A stretch of 64,000 nt of DNA. It comes from Deltaproteobacteria bacterium (lineage in GTDB: Bacteria > Myxococcota_A > Polyangia > Polyangiales > JADJMO01). Numbering within the stretch: the stretch's first letter is position 1; the number at the start of each line of letters is the position of its first letter. Shown one piece after another: positions 9,294 to 17,217 of this stretch. Location of the stretch: NCBI GenBank assembly GCA_016182965.1, contig JACPFM010000074.1, forward strand, positions 62,001 to 126,000. The letters are read 5' to 3'. Both the position numbers and the translations under genes were made by a program. The notes beneath the pieces were generated by a model. The model was not told the DNA's origin. It was given only the letters and a program-made list of their open reading frames with translations, and ran no database searches.

Positions 9294-10388
9294 ATGTCAT
9301 GGGGCATCATGCGCCCTGCCTTGTTTCCCGCGTTCACGTACGGCGACGCGCCGGTCAACGTCTATTGGGAGATGACGCTCGCCTGCGGGCTGTCGTGCCG
9401 ACATTGCCGCGCCGACGCGATCCCCTCGCGCGATCCCCTCGAGCTCTCGACCGACGAGGGCAAGCAGCTGATGCGCGACATCAAGGAGATGGGGAGCCAC
9501 CTGATCCTCACCGGGGGCGATCCGCTCGAGCGGGCCGATCTGTGGGAGCTGATCGAGTACGGCCGCTCCATCGGTCTGCCGATCGCGATCACGCCGGCGG
9601 TCACCGCGAAGCTCACCCAGGAGATGATGCAGCGGTTCAAGGCGGTCGGGGTCGCCACCGTCGGTATGAGCCTCGACGGACCGAACGCCGAGCTCCACGA
9701 CGGTTTCCGTCAGGTGCCGGGCACGTTCGACATGTCGATGCGCGCGCTCGGCTGGGCGCGCGAGGCGGGCATGCCGGTGCAGATCAACACCACCGTCACC
9801 CGCGAGACGATCCGCCGCGTGCCCGAGATCTTCGAGCTCCTGAAGACGAAGGCCTCGCCGCCGGTTCGCCGCTGGGCGCTGTTCATCCTCATCCCGGTCG
9901 GTCGCGGGCTGATGCTCGGGAGCCCGAGCGCGCAGGAGATCGAGGACCTCTTCGGCTGGGTCTACGAGACGGCCAAGCAGGCGCCCTTCCACGTCAGCAC
10001 GGTGGAGGCGCCGCAGTACCGCCGCTTCTGGCTGCAGAAGAAGCTCTCGGAGGGCACGAGCCTCGAGGAGATCGAGCGCCGCGGCCGCATGATGGGCTTC
10101 GGCATCCGCGACGGCTCCGGCATCGTGTTCGTCAGCCACCGCGGCGAGGTGTACCCCGCCGGCTTCCTCCCGCACCCGCTGCTCGGGAGCATCCGCGAGA
10201 AGCCGCTGCCCGAGATCTACCGGACGGCCCCGGCCGCCGTGAAGCTGCGCGCGATGGACGAGCTGCACGGCCGCTGCGGCGAGTGCGAATACCGCTGGAT
10301 CTGCGGCGGCTCGCGCGCCCGCGCCTACGCCGCCACGGGCGACGCGATGGGCAGCGATCCGCTGTGCGTCTATCAGCCTTCTCCCTGA
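9294..10388 (+). CDS. Radical SAM/SPASM domain protein
   Basis: A 364-residue radical SAM enzyme. The [4Fe-4S]/SAM motif CxxxCxxC (CGLSCRHC) is at residues 31-38, followed by ILTGGDPLER as the SAM-binding GGDP stretch. The C-terminal part contains a Cys cluster (CGECEYRWICGGSRA and a final Cys in DPLCVY) typical of a SPASM auxiliary cluster domain. Its layout resembles the TIGR04053-type and heme-maturation (AhbD/NirJ-like) radical SAM proteins. No precursor-peptide ORF or heme gene is adjacent, so its substrate is unknown. The ATG at 9309 is an alternative start. Confidence 0.85.
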   Translation: MSWGIMRPALFPAFTYGDAPVNVYWEMTLACGLSCRHCRADAIPSRDPLELSTDEGKQLMRDIKEMGSHLILTGGDPLERADLWELIEYGRSIGLPIAITPAVTAKLTQEMMQRFKAVGVATVGMSLDGPNAELHDGFRQVPGTFDMSMRALGWAREAGMPVQINTTVTRETIRRVPEIFELLKTKASPPVRRWALFILIPVGRGLMLGSPSAQEIEDLFGWVYETAKQAPFHVSTVEAPQYRRFWLQKKLSEGTSLEEIERRGRMMGFGIRDGSGIVFVSHRGEVYPAGFLPHPLLGSIREKPLPEIYRTAPAAVKLRAMDELHGRCGECEYRWICGGSRARAYAATGDAMGSDPLCVYQPSP

Positions 10389-10477
10389 AGCTGCTTCGGT
10401 GCCTCTCGGTCGATCCCGCCGCGCGGCCGACCGCGCGCGAGGTCGCCGAGATCCTCCGCGCGAGGTCGCCGCGGTGA
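10379..10477 (+). pseudogene. Orphan 3' end of a Ser/Thr protein kinase gene
   Basis: In the frame two bases off the radical SAM gene, the last 32 codons before a TGA read SLKLLRCLSVDPAARP then TAREVAEILRARSPR. This is the alpha-H/alpha-I end of a Hanks-type kinase domain (CLxxDPxxRPTAxE). No kinase sequence precedes it, because the radical SAM coding region covers the space. It overlaps the last codons of that gene by about 10 bases. The simplest reading is that insertion or recombination replaced the body of a kinase gene and left its tail. Confidence 0.6.
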
Positions 10478-10526
10478 CGCTTCATCGGGCTTGCCGGCGC
10501 CGGCGATCCGTTCGACCGTGTGCGCC

Positions 10527-12602
10527 GTGGCAACCGTCGATCCCGGCCTGCGAGCGAGGCACGACGCGCTCGTCCGCGACGTCCAGGCGCACGCCTACCG
10601 CTACTACGTCCTCGACGATCCCACGGTGAGCGACGCCGAGTACGACGCGCTCTACCGCGAGCTGGTCGCCCTCGAGCAGGCGCACCCGGAGCTCGTGCAC
10701 CCCGGCTCGCCGACGCAGCGGGTCGGCGATCAGCCGCGCGGCGATCTCGTGAAATACGAGCGCCCGGCGCGAATGTTCTCGCTCGACAACGCCTACTCGG
10801 CCGACGACCTGCGCGCGTTCGACGAGCGCGTCCGGCGCGGCCTGCGCGAGGGTGAGCGCTTCGCCTACGTCGCCGAGCCGAAGCTCGACGGGGCGAGCAT
10901 CGAGATCGTCTACGAGGTCGCCGGCTCGCGCGCGACGCTGACGATGGTGAGCACCCGCGGCGACGGCAAGGTCGGCGAGCTGGTCACCGAGAACGTGCGC
11001 ACCATCAAGAGCCTCCCGCTGGTGCTCGAGCTCGCCCCGGAGATCGGCGAGAAGGTCGATCGCCTCACGCTGCGCGGCGAGGTGGTCATCCACCGCAAGG
11101 ATCTCGACGCGATCAACGCCGATCGCGAGAAGAACGGCGAGGAGCCGTTCGCCAACCCCCGCAACGCCGCCGCCGGCTCGCTGCGCATGCTCGATCCGCG
11201 CGTGGTCGCCCGGCGGCCGCTGCGCGTGTCGCTCTATCAGCTGGTCGAGGGGCCGAAGCTCCACGGAACGCACGCCGAGTCGCTCGAATGGATCGCCACG
11301 GTGGGCCTGCCGACCCACCGCCGGCAGGTCATCTGCGCGAGCATCGACGACGTGCTCTCGGCGATCGGCGACTTCGATCGCGCGCGCGGCGGATACCCGT
11401 TCGAGACGGACGGCGTGGTGGTGAAGATCGACGAATACCGGCAGCAGTCGATCCTCGGCGAGACCGCGAAGTTCCCGCGCTGGGCGATCGCCTACAAGTT
11501 CGCGGCCGAGCGAGTGGTCACGGAGGTGCGCGGCGTGCAGGTGCAGGTCGGCCGCACCGGCGCGCTGACGCCGGTCGCCGACCTCTCGCCGGTGCTGCTC
11601 GCCGGCACGACCGTGTCGCGCGCCTCGCTCCACAACTTCGATCGCGTCACCTCGTTCGACGTGCGCGTCGGTGACTTCGTGGAGATCGAGAAGGCCGGCG
11701 AGATCATCCCGCAGGTCATCCGCGTGCTGCACGACAGGCGGCCGGAGTGCACGACGCCGACGCCGGTCCCCACCGAGTGCCCGGAGTGCGGCACGCAGGT
11801 GGTGCGCGCGGGCGAGGAGGTGGCGCTCCGCTGCCCCAACCGTCGGTGCCCGGCGGTGGTCCGCGCGGCGCTGCACTACTACTCGCGGCGGTTCGCGATG
11901 GACATCGACCACCTCGGCCCCTCGCTGATCGATCAGCTGGTCCAGAGCAAGCTCGTGTCCGACGTCGCCGATCTGTACGATCTCACCGTCGAACAGCTCG
12001 TCGAGCTCGAGCGCATGGCGAAGAAGAGCGCGTCGAACGTCGTCGCGCAGATCACCGGCTCCAAGCAGCGACCGTTCGATCGACTGCTCACCGCGCTCGG
12101 CATCCCGCAGATCGGCCAGGTCGCCGCCAGGCAGCTCGCCGAGGAGATCCCCTCGCTCGAGGCGCTCCTCGAGCTCGGCGCCGAGGGCGCGGCGCGGGCC
12201 GCCGGCTCCATCCACGGGTTCGGCCCGGCGATGGTCGACGCCATCCGCGCGTGGATCGCCGACGACGACAACCGCGCGGTGCTCGAGAAGCTGCGGGCGC
12301 GCGGCGTGTCGGTGCCCTACCAGCGCGCGCGGGTGTCGCTCGAGGGGCCGCTCGTCGGCAAGAGCTTCTGCGTCACCGGCGTCCTCTCGCGCAAGCGCGA
12401 GGAGGTGCACGAGGACATCCGCGCCGCCGGCGGCGAGGTCCATGACGCGGTCAAGTCGGGCACGACGTACCTCGTCGCCGGCGAGAAGGTCGGGCAGACC
12501 AAGCTCGACGCGGCGCGGAAGAAGGGCGTCCAGGTCATCGACGAGAACGGCCTGATGGCCATGCTCGGCAAGCCTCCCGTCGGGCAGACGTCGCTTGTCT
12601 GA
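10527..12602 (+). CDS. ligA: NAD-dependent DNA ligase
   Basis: A 691-residue ligase that seals nicks in replication and repair. The order is an Ia domain with YYVLDDPTVSDAEYD, the adenylation motif KLDG near residue 117, an OB fold, a four-Cys zinc finger (CPECG...CPNRRCP, about 418-445), helix-hairpin-helix repeats, and a C-terminal BRCT domain (about 610-685). All parts are intact and length is normal. The GTG at 10527 gives the best-fitting N-terminus; TTG or GTG codons further upstream are in frame. The stop overlaps the start of lpxB by 8 bp, an unusual pairing. Confidence 0.96.
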   Translation: MATVDPGLRARHDALVRDVQAHAYRYYVLDDPTVSDAEYDALYRELVALEQAHPELVHPGSPTQRVGDQPRGDLVKYERPARMFSLDNAYSADDLRAFDERVRRGLREGERFAYVAEPKLDGASIEIVYEVAGSRATLTMVSTRGDGKVGELVTENVRTIKSLPLVLELAPEIGEKVDRLTLRGEVVIHRKDLDAINADREKNGEEPFANPRNAAAGSLRMLDPRVVARRPLRVSLYQLVEGPKLHGTHAESLEWIATVGLPTHRRQVICASIDDVLSAIGDFDRARGGYPFETDGVVVKIDEYRQQSILGETAKFPRWAIAYKFAAERVVTEVRGVQVQVGRTGALTPVADLSPVLLAGTTVSRASLHNFDRVTSFDVRVGDFVEIEKAGEIIPQVIRVLHDRRPECTTPTPVPTECPECGTQVVRAGEEVALRCPNRRCPAVVRAALHYYSRRFAMDIDHLGPSLIDQLVQSKLVSDVADLYDLTVEQLVELERMAKKSASNVVAQITGSKQRPFDRLLTALGIPQIGQVAARQLAEEIPSLEALLELGAEGAARAAGSIHGFGPAMVDAIRAWIADDDNRAVLEKLRARGVSVPYQRARVSLEGPLVGKSFCVTGVLSRKREEVHEDIRAAGGEVHDAVKSGTTYLVAGEKVGQTKLDAARKKGVQVIDENGLMAMLGKPPVGQTSLV

Positions 12603-13740
12603 TCTGCTGGTCGCCGGCGAGCCGTCGGGCGATCGCGCGCTCGCCGGCGTGGCGCGCGCGCTCGGCCTCGGTCAGCTCGGTCGCGGGGGGCGACGCGCCT
12701 TCGGCTTCGGCGGCGACGCGCTCGCCGCCGAGGGCGTCGAGCTGATCGCGCACGTCCGCGAGCTCGGCGGGATGGGCGTCGTGGAGGCGGCGGCGCGCGC
12801 GCCCTCGATCGCGCTCGCCCTCGCGCGGCTGTCGGCGCACATCGCGCGTGAGCGTCCGCGGCTCGCCGTGCTCGCCTCGTGGAGCACGATGAACGCGCGC
12901 CTCGCGGCGGTGCTGCACCGCGCGGGCGTGATCGTCGCGTGGATCTCGCCGCCGGAGATCTGGGCGTGGCGCGCCGGCCGGGCGCCGGCGATCGCGCGCA
13001 GCGTCGACCTCCTCGTGCCCACGCTGCCCTTCGAGGAGGCGCTCTGGCGATCGGCGCGGGGGAACGCACGCTACGTCGGACACCCGGTGCTCGACGTCCC
13101 GCGCGAGGAGCGTCCGCGACTGCGCGCGCGCTGGTCGCTGCCGGAGCGGGGACCGCTGCTCGCCGTCTTGCCCGGCAGTCGTCCCTCGGAGATCGAGCGA
13201 CTCCTCGCGCCGTTCGTCGAGGCCGCGCGCGCTGCGGCGATCGACGCGCGCGTGCTCGTCGCGCCTTCTCTCGACGCGCGCTCGCGCGAGGCGATCGCGC
13301 GCTCCGGGGTGCCCGCGCTCGACGCGCCGGACGGCGCCGCTCCGCTCTTGCCGGCGTTCGACGTCGCGCTGGTCGCCTCGGGGACCGCGGCGCTCGAGGC
13401 GGCGGCGATGGGGGTGCCGCCGGTGATCGCGTACGCGATGCACCCGGTGAGCTTCGCGATCGCGCGCCGGGTGGTCGACACCCGGAAGGTCGGGTTGCCC
13501 AACGTGCTGCTCGCGCGCGCGGGGCAGGCGCCCGCGTTCGAGGAGCTCCTGCAGGACGACGTCACGCCCGGCGCGCTGGCGGCCGCGCTGGCGCGCACGT
13601 TCGCCGATCCGGGAGCGCGCGACGCGTGTCGCGCGGTGCGCGCCATACTCGAGCCCGTAGGCGATGCCCCGGGCGGCGACAGCTTCGCCGCGCGCGCGGC
13701 CTCGCTCGTGGCCCGGCTCGGCGGCCGGGCCTCCAGGTGA
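12595..13740 (+). CDS. lpxB: Lipid-A-disaccharide synthase
   Basis: A 381-residue glycosyltransferase (GT19) that joins UDP-diacylglucosamine and lipid X in lipid A synthesis at the inner membrane. Family motifs are VAGEPSGD at the N-terminus, ISPPEIWAWR near 120, YVGHPVLD near 160, and LPGSRPSEI, ASGTAALEAAAMGVPPVI. The N-terminal VAGEPSGD forces a TTG start at 12595, inside the end of ligA. LpxB is usually next to lpxA/fabZ; here it is isolated and coupled to ligA. Confidence 0.92.
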   Translation: MSDLLVAGEPSGDRALAGVARALGLGQLGRGGRRAFGFGGDALAAEGVELIAHVRELGGMGVVEAAARAPSIALALARLSAHIARERPRLAVLASWSTMNARLAAVLHRAGVIVAWISPPEIWAWRAGRAPAIARSVDLLVPTLPFEEALWRSARGNARYVGHPVLDVPREERPRLRARWSLPERGPLLAVLPGSRPSEIERLLAPFVEAARAAAIDARVLVAPSLDARSREAIARSGVPALDAPDGAAPLLPAFDVALVASGTAALEAAAMGVPPVIAYAMHPVSFAIARRVVDTRKVGLPNVLLARAGQAPAFEELLQDDVTPGALAAALARTFADPGARDACRAVRAILEPVGDAPGGDSFAARAASLVARLGGRASR

Positions 13741-13776
13741 GAAGCCGGTCGCGCGCTCGCCGCATCTCAACGGGGC

Positions 13777-14799
13777 ATGTCCGACGACCTCGTCCTCGAC
13801 GTCAAAGCGCTCGGCTTCCCGTGGGACACGATCGACCCGTTCCTCTTCTGCGTGCACCACGACGACGCGTACCCGGCGGGCAACGAGCGGCTCGGGCCGG
13901 CCGTGTCGCTCGCCGGCCGCCACCTCGGCCAGGACTTCGCCGGGCTCGACGGCTTTCGGATGTACCACGGCACCGAGGTCCCCGGCTTCCCCGCCCACCC
14001 CCACCGCGGGTTCGAGACGGTGACCATCGTGCGCCGCGGGCTCATCGATCACAGCGACTCGCTCGGCGCGGCCGCCCGCTTCGGCGGCGGCGACACGCAG
14101 TGGCTCACGACCGGGCGCGGCGTCGTGCACTCCGAGATGTTCCCGCTGCTCCGTCGCGACGCCGGCAACCCCCTCGAGCTGTTCCAGATCTGGCTGAACC
14201 TCCCGGCCGAGGACAAGATGGTCGACCCGCACTTCGCGATGCTGTGGAACGAGCGCATCCCGCGCCGCACCTTCCTCGATCGCGAGGGTCGCGCGACCGA
14301 GGTCGCCATCGTCGCCGGCGCGATCGACGACGCGCGGGCGCCCGCGCCGCCGCCGCGCTCGTGGGCCGCGCGCCCCGACACCGACGTGGCCATCTGGACG
14401 ATCGAGCTGGCGCCGCACGCGCGCTGGACCGCGCCGCCCGCCATCGGCCCGAGCACGCGGCGCACGCTCTACTTCTTCGAAGGCGAGTCGCTCACCATCG
14501 GCGGCCCGCTGTTCCAATCGCACGCGGCCGTCGAGGTCGTCGCGGGCGCGCCGGTCGAGATCGTCAACGGCGAGCGCCCGAGCGAGCTGCTCATGCTGCA
14601 GGGGCGTCCGATAGGGCAGCCGGTCGTCCAATACGGGCCATTCGTCATGAGCTCGCCGGAGCAGATCCAGCAGGCGATGCTCGATTACCGGCGCACGCGC
14701 TTCGGCGGCTGGCCGTGGCCGAGCGACGCGCCGACGCACCCGCGCGAGCGCGGTCGCTTCGCGCGGCACGTCGACGGTCGCGTCGAGGAGATGCCCTGA
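13777..14799 (+). CDS. Pirin family protein
   Basis: A 340-residue bicupin. The metal-binding N-terminal cupin shows HPHRGFETVT near residues 70-79 and the later VVHSEMFPL near 111-119, which supply the His/His/His/Glu set of pirins. Pirins bind Fe or other metals and some have quercetinase activity, but the role here cannot be told from sequence. It is somewhat longer than typical pirins (about 230-300). Its TGA is directly followed by the convergent stop codon of the methyltransferase gene, leaving no space between the two. Confidence 0.9.
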   Translation: MSDDLVLDVKALGFPWDTIDPFLFCVHHDDAYPAGNERLGPAVSLAGRHLGQDFAGLDGFRMYHGTEVPGFPAHPHRGFETVTIVRRGLIDHSDSLGAAARFGGGDTQWLTTGRGVVHSEMFPLLRRDAGNPLELFQIWLNLPAEDKMVDPHFAMLWNERIPRRTFLDREGRATEVAIVAGAIDDARAPAPPPRSWAARPDTDVAIWTIELAPHARWTAPPAIGPSTRRTLYFFEGESLTIGGPLFQSHAAVEVVAGAPVEIVNGERPSELLMLQGRPIGQPVVQYGPFVMSSPEQIQQAMLDYRRTRFGGWPWPSDAPTHPRERGRFARHVDGRVEEMP

Positions 14800-16026
14800 T
14801 CAGCGAGTAGGGGAGAGTCGATAGAACCGGTATCCGCCACCGCCGCTCCAGCCGGCTGCGGCGCTGACGCCGCCCCGGTCCTCGCCGTCGACGACCTTGC
14901 GCAGGCGCGGCGCCACGTGGGTGACCGCGTGATCGCCGCGCTCGATCATGATCCAGCGTCGACGGAGCTTGTGTGCGACGGCGCCGGTCGTACCGGAGCC
15001 GGCGAACGAGTCGAGCACGAGGTCGCCGGGGCGGGTGACCGCGCCCAGCAACGTGGCGATCAGCTTCTCGGGCTTCGGGTAGTCGAACGCGGCCGACTCG
15101 CCGAACAGCGCGACGCTCTCGGCGGTCGCGTCCTCGTAGGTGCTCATGCCGTAGTGGGCGATGCTCAGCAGGTTCTTCAGCTTCTTCGGCTCGCCGCCGT
15201 CCTTGACGTGGTTGGGGCGGAACGGCGCCTTGCTGATCACGATCGCCTCGCCGCGCGCCAGCAGCTCGTCGAGGCGCGCCTGCGAGTAGCGCCACTCCCC
15301 CTCGAGGCGGAACGCGCCGACGTTCCTCCCGCCGTCCACGACGAGCCGGTCGAGCAGGCAGGTGACGATGTTGCCCTCGGACATGTCCTGCGGCTCGAAC
15401 GTCTGGTCGCCGCACGAGAACCGCACCGAACCGGCCGGGAACCGCAGCACCCTCCGGCCGTTCCCCGCGTTGTTCAGCGGGTACTTCTTCCCGGCGGTGG
15501 TCACGCCACCGATGAACGGCGGCGCGCGTCGACGGTCCTTCGCGTACGCGAGCACGTACTCGGTGACCGCGCCCATGCTCGCATCGAGGAACGAGGGCTT
15601 TTTCTTCTTCTCCCAAACCAGCGTCCCGCAGCGGTTGTCGCGGCCGAACAGCTCGTCGAGCAGGACGGTCAGGTAGGCGTGCTCCCGATCGTCGATCGAG
15701 CAGAACAGCACGCCGTCGTCGCGGAGCAGCGGCAGGAGCGGCTGAAGCCGCTCGCGCATGAAGGACAGCCACGCCGCGTGGCCGAGATCGTCGTGGTAGT
15801 GCTCGAACGCGGCGCCGGTGTTGTAGGGCGGGTCGATGTACACGCACCTGACCGAGCCGGCGTGGGTCTCGCGCAGGGCGTGCAGCGCGTGCAGGTTGTC
15901 GCCGTGGATCAGGAGGTTGTCGGCGGCGTCGCGCGCGTAGGAGCGCTCGGCGTGCTCCACCAGGACCTGCGGCTCGGGCGGCGTTCGTTCGTGCTTGCCG
16001 ATCCAGGTGAGCTCGAGGGACGGCAC
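14800..16026 (-). CDS. Beta-class site-specific DNA methyltransferase
   Basis: A 408-residue amino-methyltransferase. Motif IV DPPYNTG comes first (near residue 63) and the SAM-binding motif I DSFAGSGTTG comes late (near 338), the beta-class order seen in type III Mod and many adenine methylases. The opening LTWIGKHER and LLIHGDNLHAL resemble Mod-type proteins, but it is shorter than a full type III Mod. No restriction gene, helicase or very-short-patch gene lies nearby, so it looks solitary. GTG at 16026 is preferred: the longer reading frame upstream is only the hexamer repeat. Target sequence is unknown. Confidence 0.88.
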   Translation of the reverse strand: MPSLELTWIGKHERTPPEPQVLVEHAERSYARDAADNLLIHGDNLHALHALRETHAGSVRCVYIDPPYNTGAAFEHYHDDLGHAAWLSFMRERLQPLLPLLRDDGVLFCSIDDREHAYLTVLLDELFGRDNRCGTLVWEKKKKPSFLDASMGAVTEYVLAYAKDRRRAPPFIGGVTTAGKKYPLNNAGNGRRVLRFPAGSVRFSCGDQTFEPQDMSEGNIVTCLLDRLVVDGGRNVGAFRLEGEWRYSQARLDELLARGEAIVISKAPFRPNHVKDGGEPKKLKNLLSIAHYGMSTYEDATAESVALFGESAAFDYPKPEKLIATLLGAVTRPGDLVLDSFAGSGTTGAVAHKLRRRWIMIERGDHAVTHVAPRLRKVVDGEDRGGVSAAAGWSGGGGYRFYRLSPTR

Positions 16027-16057
16027 CGGTGGGAGGATACCGCGGAGGCGTAGGCAA

Positions 16058-16160
16058 AGGCGAAGGCGAACGCGCACGCGAAGGCGAACGCGCACGCGAA
16101 GGCGAACGCGCACGCGAAGGCGAACGCGCACGCGAAGGCGCACGCGAAGGCGGAACGCGG
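16058..16160. repeat. Hexamer/18-mer tandem array
   Basis: Between the cupin stop and the methyltransferase start there are four perfect head-to-tail copies of an 18-base unit (16061-16132), each made of three related hexamers (CGAAGG, CGAACG, CGCACG), followed by shortened copies to about 16160. Because the period is a multiple of three, all frames stay open and create false Arg-rich ORFs. The same hexamer vocabulary recurs in the opposite orientation at 19.2 and 19.8 kb. Confidence 0.9.
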
Positions 16161-16188
16161 ACGCGATCGAGGAGGCGGAGCCGACGCG

Positions 16189-16620
16189 TCAGTGCGACTT
16201 CATCTCGACGAGCAGGACCTCGGTGTCGGTGGTGCCGATGTTCTCGCCCACGTGGGTCTGCGCCGGGATCCACATCACGTCGCCCGGCAGGAACGCGCGC
16301 TCCTTCACGGTTCCGTCGGGGAACGTCAGGCGGCGACGGAAAGCGGACAGCGCGTAGAGCACCGAGTCGGGGTGATGGTGCTGGTGCGTCCTGGCGCCGG
16401 GCACGTCGTGATACCGGAGCACGCGGACGTGCTCGTTCTCCATCACGGGCTGGTACTTGTCCCCGTCGGTGACGGTCGGGTTCGCGCCCGCGGCGGTCGT
16501 CGCCGCGAGCGGAGCTGTCATCGGCTCCTGCGCGTGTCTCGTCGTCGTGTTCGGGTGGCCCCCGCCGCGGCAGCCTGCGAGCAGGAGGAAACCGGCGAGC
16601 ACCGTCGACGCTGAGTTCAT
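16189..16620 (-). CDS. Cupin-domain lipoprotein
   Basis: A 143-residue predicted lipoprotein. The signal peptide ends in a LLAGC lipobox (Cys near residue 17). A single cupin domain follows with THQHHHPDSVLYAL as motif 1 and GDVMWIPAQTHVGEN as motif 2, giving the usual His-rich metal site. Small extracytoplasmic cupins of this kind have no assigned reaction. The ATG at 16620 is preferred over one at 16662 because it gives a normal signal-peptide length. The hexamer array starts about 30 bp after its stop. Confidence 0.75.
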   Translation of the reverse strand: MNSASTVLAGFLLLAGCRGGGHPNTTTRHAQEPMTAPLAATTAAGANPTVTDGDKYQPVMENEHVRVLRYHDVPGARTHQHHHPDSVLYALSAFRRRLTFPDGTVKERAFLPGDVMWIPAQTHVGENIGTTDTEVLLVEMKSH

Positions 16621-16689
16621 CGGCAGCTTCGATGCTCTCGCCAGGTCGTCGGTGTGCATCATGATCGCTGGCGTCGCGACGGCGTCCCG

Positions 16690-16770
16690 CGGGCAAGCTG
16701 TATCTCGCAGAGGTCGTGAAGCGCGTCAGCTCTATCGCGCGCCGGCCGCCGGGGCAGCGGCGGGCGATAT
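16690..16770 (-). pseudogene. Fragment copy of the adjacent Ig-like protein gene
   Basis: Read on the minus strand, this stretch encodes RRAIELTRFTTSARYSLPAG, matching IELTRFTTAAGYGKPAG in the gene at 17218-18159. At the DNA level 16713-16733 is a 21-base identity with about 17770-17790, and the similarity continues for some 70 bases. It is a partial duplicate with nothing recognisable of the rest of the gene. Its upstream end runs into the end of the small ORF at 16732-16932, whose final Ala/Pro residues also resemble the parent gene. Confidence 0.6.
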
Positions 16771-16932
16771 TGGAGCTACCGCCGACTCCGGGAATGTAGG
16801 CTTCCGCGTGTACGCGGCGACGCACAGCGCGACGACACCCACCAGCAGGCCCACCCGGTTTGCCCAAAGCGTACGCCGCGCGCGAGCGTCGTTCCACGAC
16901 GCATGCTTCCGGGCGGAGCGTGGCGCGATCAT
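16732..16932 (-). CDS. Small single-pass membrane protein, hypothetical
   Basis: A 66-residue ORF with a basic N-terminus (about eight Arg/Lys in the first 20) and one clear membrane helix at about 27-45 (RVGLLVGVVALCVAAY), then an Ala/Pro tail. Its ATG overlaps the stop of the preceding ORF in an ATGA, which favours real translation. Against this, its 3' end coincides with a fragment copy of another gene, so it may be a remnant. No family recognised. Confidence 0.4.
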   Translation of the reverse strand: MIAPRSARKHASWNDARARRTLWANRVGLLVGVVALCVAAYTRKPTFPESAVAPISPAAAPAAGAR

Positions 16933-17195
16933 CCGCGGCCAGGGTGACGGTGGCTCGAGTGGGCCCGAGTCGATCGGGTGAGCCGCGCCTGGTTCAGCTC
17001 GTATCGCACGGCGTCGGCGTCGTGCTCGATCAGGCGACGCTCGCGAAGCGCCCTGCGGCGGTACTCCTTGTCGATCACCTCACGCGGAGCGACGCGCGCG
17101 ACTCCGAGGGCCACGAATGGATCGCGCCGCTCGCCCGACATCACCGCATCGTACAGCGCCGCCGGAGGACGGCGGCCATCACCCGCGAGCGGCAC
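16929..17195 (-). CDS. Small hypothetical protein
   Basis: An 88-residue charged soluble ORF, rich in Arg and Glu in the middle (IDKEYRRRALRERRLIEH). It begins 22 bp after the stop of the Ig-like protein gene on the same strand and ends in a 4-bp overlap with the following small ORF, so an operon is plausible. No domain recognised. The surrounding DNA contains decayed copies, so it could be non-functional. Confidence 0.4.
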   Translation of the reverse strand: MPLAGDGRRPPAALYDAVMSGERRDPFVALGVARVAPREVIDKEYRRRALRERRLIEHDADAVRYELNQARLTRSTRAHSSHRHPGRG

Positions 17196-17217
17196 GCCGC
17201 GTGACAGCCGAACGCGT

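Noticed and set aside
16026..16143. Arg/Leu/Val-repeat N-terminal extension of the methyltransferase reading frame.
   Set aside because: It is a translation of the hexamer array, whose period keeps the frame open. The family N-terminus begins at the GTG at 16026.
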